Assembly: GCA_021815535.1 (NCBI GenBank)
Contig: JAKAGL010000078.1
Coordinates: 1-9,016 of the forward strand
Direction: 5' to 3'
Length of the DNA: 9,016 nt
Origin: a bacterium
GTDB taxonomy: Bacteria > Nitrospinota_A > UBA7883 > JACRGQ01
Both the position numbers and the translations under genes were made by a program. Under the pieces are notes generated by a model. The model was not told the DNA's origin, ran no database searches, and saw only the letters and a program-made list of their open reading frames with translations. Position 1 is the first letter of the stretch; every line of letters begins with the position of its first letter. Shown here piece after piece: positions 6,699 through 9,016 of this stretch.

Positions 6699-7460
6699 GT
6701 CGTCTGTCTGGATGTAGCGGAGCAATTTACCGCGCAGGCGCATGACGGCGCGCGTATGAAGCTGTGAAACACGTGACTCGGTAATGCCGAGCACTTCGCC
6801 AATCTCTTTCATGGTCAATTCTTCGTAGTAATACAGCGATACCAGCAACCGTTCTTTTTCGGGAAGCTGATCGATGGCGCGGCCGATGATCTCGCGCACT
6901 TCGGTCACGCGGGCCATCATCTGGGGGTCGGTATCGGGCGATCCGGCCAGGACTTCCATGATGTCGCGTTTTTCCCCGTCTTTTCCCAGCCCGCCGAGGT
7001 CTTCAATGCTCAGCAGGGGGGCGCTTTTGGCGTTTCCGAACTGTTTATAAAATTCATCCAGCGGCAGGCCAAGCTCGGAGGCGATCTCCTCGTCGGTGGC
7101 GGCGCGCCCCATCCTCTGTTCAACAGCGGCGTAGGCCTGGGATATCTCGGTGGCGCGCTGCCGCACGGAGCGCGGAACCCAATCCAGCGAGCGCAACTCG
7201 TCCAATATCGCGCCGCGAATACGGATTTCGGCGTACGTTTTGAACTGGGTGTCTTTGGACGGGTCGAATTTCCCGATGGCGTCGATAAGGCCCATTACCC
7301 CGGCGCTGGTAAGGTCGTCAAGCTCGATGTGCGGGGGAAGCCGGACGGCGATGCGTTGGGCGATGAATCTGATCAGGGGGGCGTATTCGACGATGAGTTT
7401 GTCGGCCTCAGGCGTGCCGATTCTTATACCTACCGTTGGTTCGGAATACGTTTTTTTCAC
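6684..7460 (-). CDS. fliA: RNA polymerase sigma-28 factor, flagellar (FliA/WhiG family)
   Basis: A 258-residue alternative sigma factor, expected to direct RNA polymerase to late flagellar and chemotaxis promoters. Region 2 spans residues about 22-98 and contains DDLTSAGVMGLIDAIGKFD and RGAILDELRSLDWVPRSVRQ; the latter is diagnostic of the FliA/WhiG/SigD group. Region 3 covers about 99-170. Region 4 (about 205-250) carries LTMKEIGEVLGITESRVSQL, the -35-binding helix-turn-helix. Length matches the family (about 240-260). The start is GTG at 7460; the only nearby ATG, at 7474, is out of frame and runs into a stop. Upstream GGGGCGGG is a poor Shine-Dalgarno. Neighbours are jag/yidC on the same strand and a kinase converging on it. 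No flagellar gene is in view, whereas in many related genomes fliA follows flhF-flhG. A promoter and two inverted repeats precede it. A non-flagellar WhiG-like role cannot be excluded. Confidence 0.92.
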   Translation of the reverse strand: MKKTYSEPTVGIRIGTPEADKLIVEYAPLIRFIAQRIAVRLPPHIELDDLTSAGVMGLIDAIGKFDPSKDTQFKTYAEIRIRGAILDELRSLDWVPRSVRQRATEISQAYAAVEQRMGRAATDEEIASELGLPLDEFYKQFGNAKSAPLLSIEDLGGLGKDGEKRDIMEVLAGSPDTDPQMMARVTEVREIIGRAIDQLPEKERLLVSLYYYEELTMKEIGEVLGITESRVSQLHTRAVMRLRGKLLRYIQTDDDLRE

Positions 7461-7515
7461 CGCACCCGCCCCATGGACAAAGAAAATAATGCCCCGAATC
7501 CCATTAAAATCATTG

Positions 7516-7539
7516 GGTAGATTCTACCGGTATTTACCG
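7516..7539. repeat. Two abutting inverted repeats over the fliA promoter, possible operator
   Basis: GGTAGA-T-TCTACC (7516-7528) is a perfect repeat with six-base arms and a single central base. CGGTA-TT-TACCG (7528-7539) is a perfect repeat with five-base arms, sharing base 7528. The result is four alternating half-sites, GGTA/TACC/GGTA/TACC, in 24 bp. The first repeat contains the predicted -10 (TAGAAT on the minus strand) and the second lies in the spacer, where a bound protein would block polymerase. Confidence 0.5.
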
Positions 7540-7549
7540 CCGGGGACAA
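7521..7549 (-). promoter_or_regulatory. Predicted sigma-70-type promoter for fliA
   Basis: On the minus strand TTGTCC (7549-7544) and TAGAAT (7526-7521) are separated by exactly 17 bases. The start would fall near 7514, giving a leader of roughly 50 nt before the GTG at 7460. It lies between jag and fliA, implying fliA need not depend on the yidC-jag promoter. Its -10 context GGTAGAAT matches that of the exported protein gene promoter. Confidence 0.5.
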
Positions 7550-7552
7550 TAG

Positions 7553-7583
7553 CCGTTCTGTAACGGGGGGCTCCACCCGGCGC
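7553..7583 (-). terminator. Weak hairpins after jag, doubtful terminator
   Basis: Reading the minus strand after the jag stop, GGGGC pairs with GCCCC across a ten-base loop, followed by CCGTT-ACAG-AACGG, a five-pair stem with a four-base loop at 7566-7553. Neither is followed by a T run. These could attenuate read-through from yidC-jag into fliA, but the call is weak. Confidence 0.25.
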
Positions 7584-7588
7584 CCCAG

Positions 7589-8320
7589 TTATTTTTCCGG
7601 GTGAATAACCACTTGGCGGTTATCGCCGGTTCCTTGGCTATGGGTCTTTACCCGCGTATCATTTTGCAGGAATGCATGAATGGTTTTACGTTCAGCCGGT
7701 TTCATTGGACCCAGAAAAACCTTCCGGCCCGTCTTAACGGCTTTCTCCGCCGATTTTTCGGCCAAGGCGCGCAATTTTTCTTCGCGGTGCTGCCGGTAGT
7801 TTTCGGCATCTACCACAAAAGGGAATTTCGAGCCGTTGAGCCTGCCCGCGTAGATTTCCACCAGCGTCTGCAAGGCATCAAGCGTTTCGCCGTTCTTGCC
7901 GGTCAGGATGCCGCCCTCGACACCGGTGACATTAAGCACGATCTGCCCTTCGCTGGAGAGGATCTCAACCCCGGCGTCCTTGATATTCATTTTTTCCACG
8001 ATGTCTTCAAGGAAGGCCCGCATTTTTTCGGGGATGTCCCCCAACGCATCGGCGGCCGCGGATTTCGACGCTGACGGCTTGGCCGCAAACGTTTTCGGCG
8101 CGGAGCCGTTTGTGCGGGGCCGGTGATTGGCGGGAGATTCGCCGAACGATTCTTCCAGGAGGCGTCCCCGGACCTTTGCCACCGTTCCACCCAGGCCAAA
8201 GAGCTTCTTGGTATCGCCCAGGTCTTCTATCTCAACTTCGCTTCTGTCGGCCCCCATGCTTTTCAGCAGGGCGGCGACCGCCTCTTCGTACGATCTTCCT
8301 TCAGCTGTTGTCCACTCCAT
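7589..8320 (-). CDS. jag: Jag/KhpB family RNA-binding protein (Jag-N, KH, R3H)
   Basis: A 243-residue cytoplasmic RNA-binding protein of the Jag/KhpB/EloR family, linked in other bacteria to cell envelope growth and post-transcriptional control. Residues 1-53 form the Jag-N domain (EGRSYEEAVAALLKSMGA and KKLFGLGG). Residues about 58-92 are a low-complexity Ala/Pro/Ser/Lys linker. A type II KH domain spans about 95-172, with the GxxG loop GKNG at 141-144 followed by ETLDALQTLV. The R3H domain spans about 175-243, with R211-KTI-H215 as the defining Arg-x3-His. The ATG at 8320 is preceded by AGAGGG (8334-8329) at eight-base spacing, inside the end of yidC, with only four bases between the yidC stop and this start. 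Co-expression with yidC is therefore very likely. This gene order (yidC-jag) is widely conserved. Identity is secure; the exact RNA targets are unknown. Confidence 0.95.
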   Translation of the reverse strand: MEWTTAEGRSYEEAVAALLKSMGADRSEVEIEDLGDTKKLFGLGGTVAKVRGRLLEESFGESPANHRPRTNGSAPKTFAAKPSASKSAAADALGDIPEKMRAFLEDIVEKMNIKDAGVEILSSEGQIVLNVTGVEGGILTGKNGETLDALQTLVEIYAGRLNGSKFPFVVDAENYRQHREEKLRALAEKSAEKAVKTGRKVFLGPMKPAERKTIHAFLQNDTRVKTHSQGTGDNRQVVIHPEK

Positions 8321-8324
8321 TGCG

Positions 8325-9016
8325 TTAGCCCTCTTTCTTTTGTAACCGTATCATGTATTGCTGGAGGATCGAGAGCAGGTTATTCACCAGCCAGTAGACC
8401 ACCAGCCCTGCCGGGAAATTAATAAACATCGCGGTGAAAACCACCGGAAGGATAAGCATGAGATTTTTCTGGACAGGGTCGGTGGAGGAAGGAGACATCT
8501 TCTGCTGCACGAACATGGAGATGCCCATGAGCACGGGAAACACGTAATACGGGTCTTTCATCGCCAGGTCGTGTATCCACAAGATGAAGGGGGCGCCTTT
8601 TAACTCGATCGATTCCAGCAGCACCTTGTACAGCGCCACGAAGACCGGTATTTGCAGGATGATGGGAAGACAGCCGGATAACGGATTGATCCGGTGCTCG
8701 CGGTAGAGCGCGATCATCTCCTCATTCAGTTTCACCTTGTCGTTTTTGTAGCGCTCCTGAAGTTTTTTAAGCTGCGGCTGAACGGCGCGCATTTTTTCCA
8801 TTGAGCGGAAACTGGTCTGCGTCATCGGCCAGAAGAGCGATTTGATGAAGACGGTAAGGAAGATGATGGTCCAGCCATAATTCCCCACGAATCCATTGAT
8901 CCAAAGCAGCGCCATATAGATCGGTTTGGCAATGATGTCGAACCAGCCGTAGTTGATCACCCGGTCAAGTTCGTGCCCTTCCTTTTTCAGGATGACATGG
9001 TCTTTCGGGCCGGCAT
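8325..9016 (-). CDS. yidC: Membrane protein insertase YidC/Oxa1, 3' part, truncated by the window edge
   Basis: Inner-membrane insertase that integrates membrane proteins with or without SecYEG. The frame is open to the window edge, so the GTG at 8960 is not the start. About 229 C-terminal residues are visible, beginning AGPKDHVILKKEGHELDRV, which is the end of the periplasmic domain (GPKD motif) and entry into the insertase core. The first core helices follow (YGWTIIFLTVFIKSLFWPM), where Lys occupies the position of the groove Arg of E. coli YidC. Next come the cytoplasmic coiled hairpin (MEKMRAVQPQLKKLQERYKND), NPLSGCLPIILQIPVFVALY, DPYYVFPVLMG and the final helices FPAGLVVYWLVNNLLSILQQ. 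The protein ends in a short basic tail (RLQKKEG), unlike the long basic tails seen in some lineages. The visible GPKD segment indicates a Gram-negative-type protein with a large periplasmic domain. It is the upstream partner of jag. Confidence 0.97.
   Translation of the reverse strand, partial: AGPKDHVILKKEGHELDRVINYGWFDIIAKPIYMALLWINGFVGNYGWTIIFLTVFIKSLFWPMTQTSFRSMEKMRAVQPQLKKLQERYKNDKVKLNEEMIALYREHRINPLSGCLPIILQIPVFVALYKVLLESIELKGAPFILWIHDLAMKDPYYVFPVLMGISMFVQQKMSPSSTDPVQKNLMLILPVVFTAMFINFPAGLVVYWLVNNLLSILQQYMIRLQKKEG
8329..8334 (-). promoter_or_regulatory. Ribosome binding site for jag, inside the end of yidC
   Basis: AGAGGG on the minus strand lies eight bases before the jag ATG and overlaps the last yidC codons, supporting the chosen start and translational coupling. 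Confidence 0.6.

Noticed and set aside
8950..8960. GTG at 8960 as the start of a short YidC-like protein
   Set aside because: The frame stays open to the window edge and encodes GPKD and other typical upstream YidC residues, so this GTG is an internal Val codon.
1..9016. Mobile elements, CRISPR arrays, tRNA or rRNA genes, toxin-antitoxin pairs
   Set aside because: No spaced repeats, cloverleaf-like sequence, transposase or small paired genes were seen; nearly all DNA is accounted for by housekeeping or signalling genes.

Overview
The window is about 9 kb of GC-rich (high-50s percent by eye), gene-dense chromosomal DNA from a Gram-negative, probably flagellated bacterium. The glycine decarboxylase split into two genes (gcvPA/gcvPB), the Gram-negative-type YidC insertase, the Jag/KhpB gene directly after yidC, a sigma-28 factor and a large PAS-containing sensor kinase together suggest a deltaproteobacterial (Desulfobacterota), Nitrospinota or similar lineage. 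The sequence alone does not fix the phylum. There is no sign of phage, IS elements, CRISPR, rRNA, tRNA or integration scars. Composition and coding style look uniform, and no intergenic gap exceeds about 130 bp.

Layout, left to right. (1) 1-2569, plus strand: the 3' part of gcvPA and complete gcvPB, tightly coupled, encoding the two halves of the P-protein of the glycine cleavage system. (2) 2640-3320, plus: a small exported protein with a signal peptide, a short DUF4124-like segment, a beta-rich domain and a proline-rich tail. It has its own plausible promoter, placed so that the mRNA may be leaderless. (3) 3440-4117, minus: endonuclease III (nth), convergent with the exported protein. A compact GC-rich hairpin lies between them. 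(4) 4208-6670, plus: an 820-residue membrane sensor histidine kinase, divergent from nth across a 90-bp spacer that holds a perfect 7-bp-arm inverted repeat. (5) 6684-7460, minus: a FliA-type flagellar sigma factor, convergent with the kinase and separated from it by 13 bp. (6) 7589-8320 and 8325-9016, minus: jag/khpB and the 3' part of yidC, an envelope-biogenesis operon running leftward.

How the genes relate: gcvPA and gcvPB form one enzyme. yidC and jag form the widely conserved membrane-insertion and RNA-binding pair. FliA has a good promoter candidate of its own in the 128-bp gap after jag, so it is probably expressed separately from yidC-jag. The kinase has no response regulator in view and is an orphan as far as this window shows.

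I do not see an undescribed multi-gene system here. The points most worth a second look are a pair of abutting inverted repeats over the predicted -10 of fliA, a shared GGTAGAAT -10 context at two promoters, a possibly leaderless exported protein, a Cys-rich PAS and an Asn in the G1 box of the kinase, and the position of fliA beside yidC-jag rather than beside flagellar genes.
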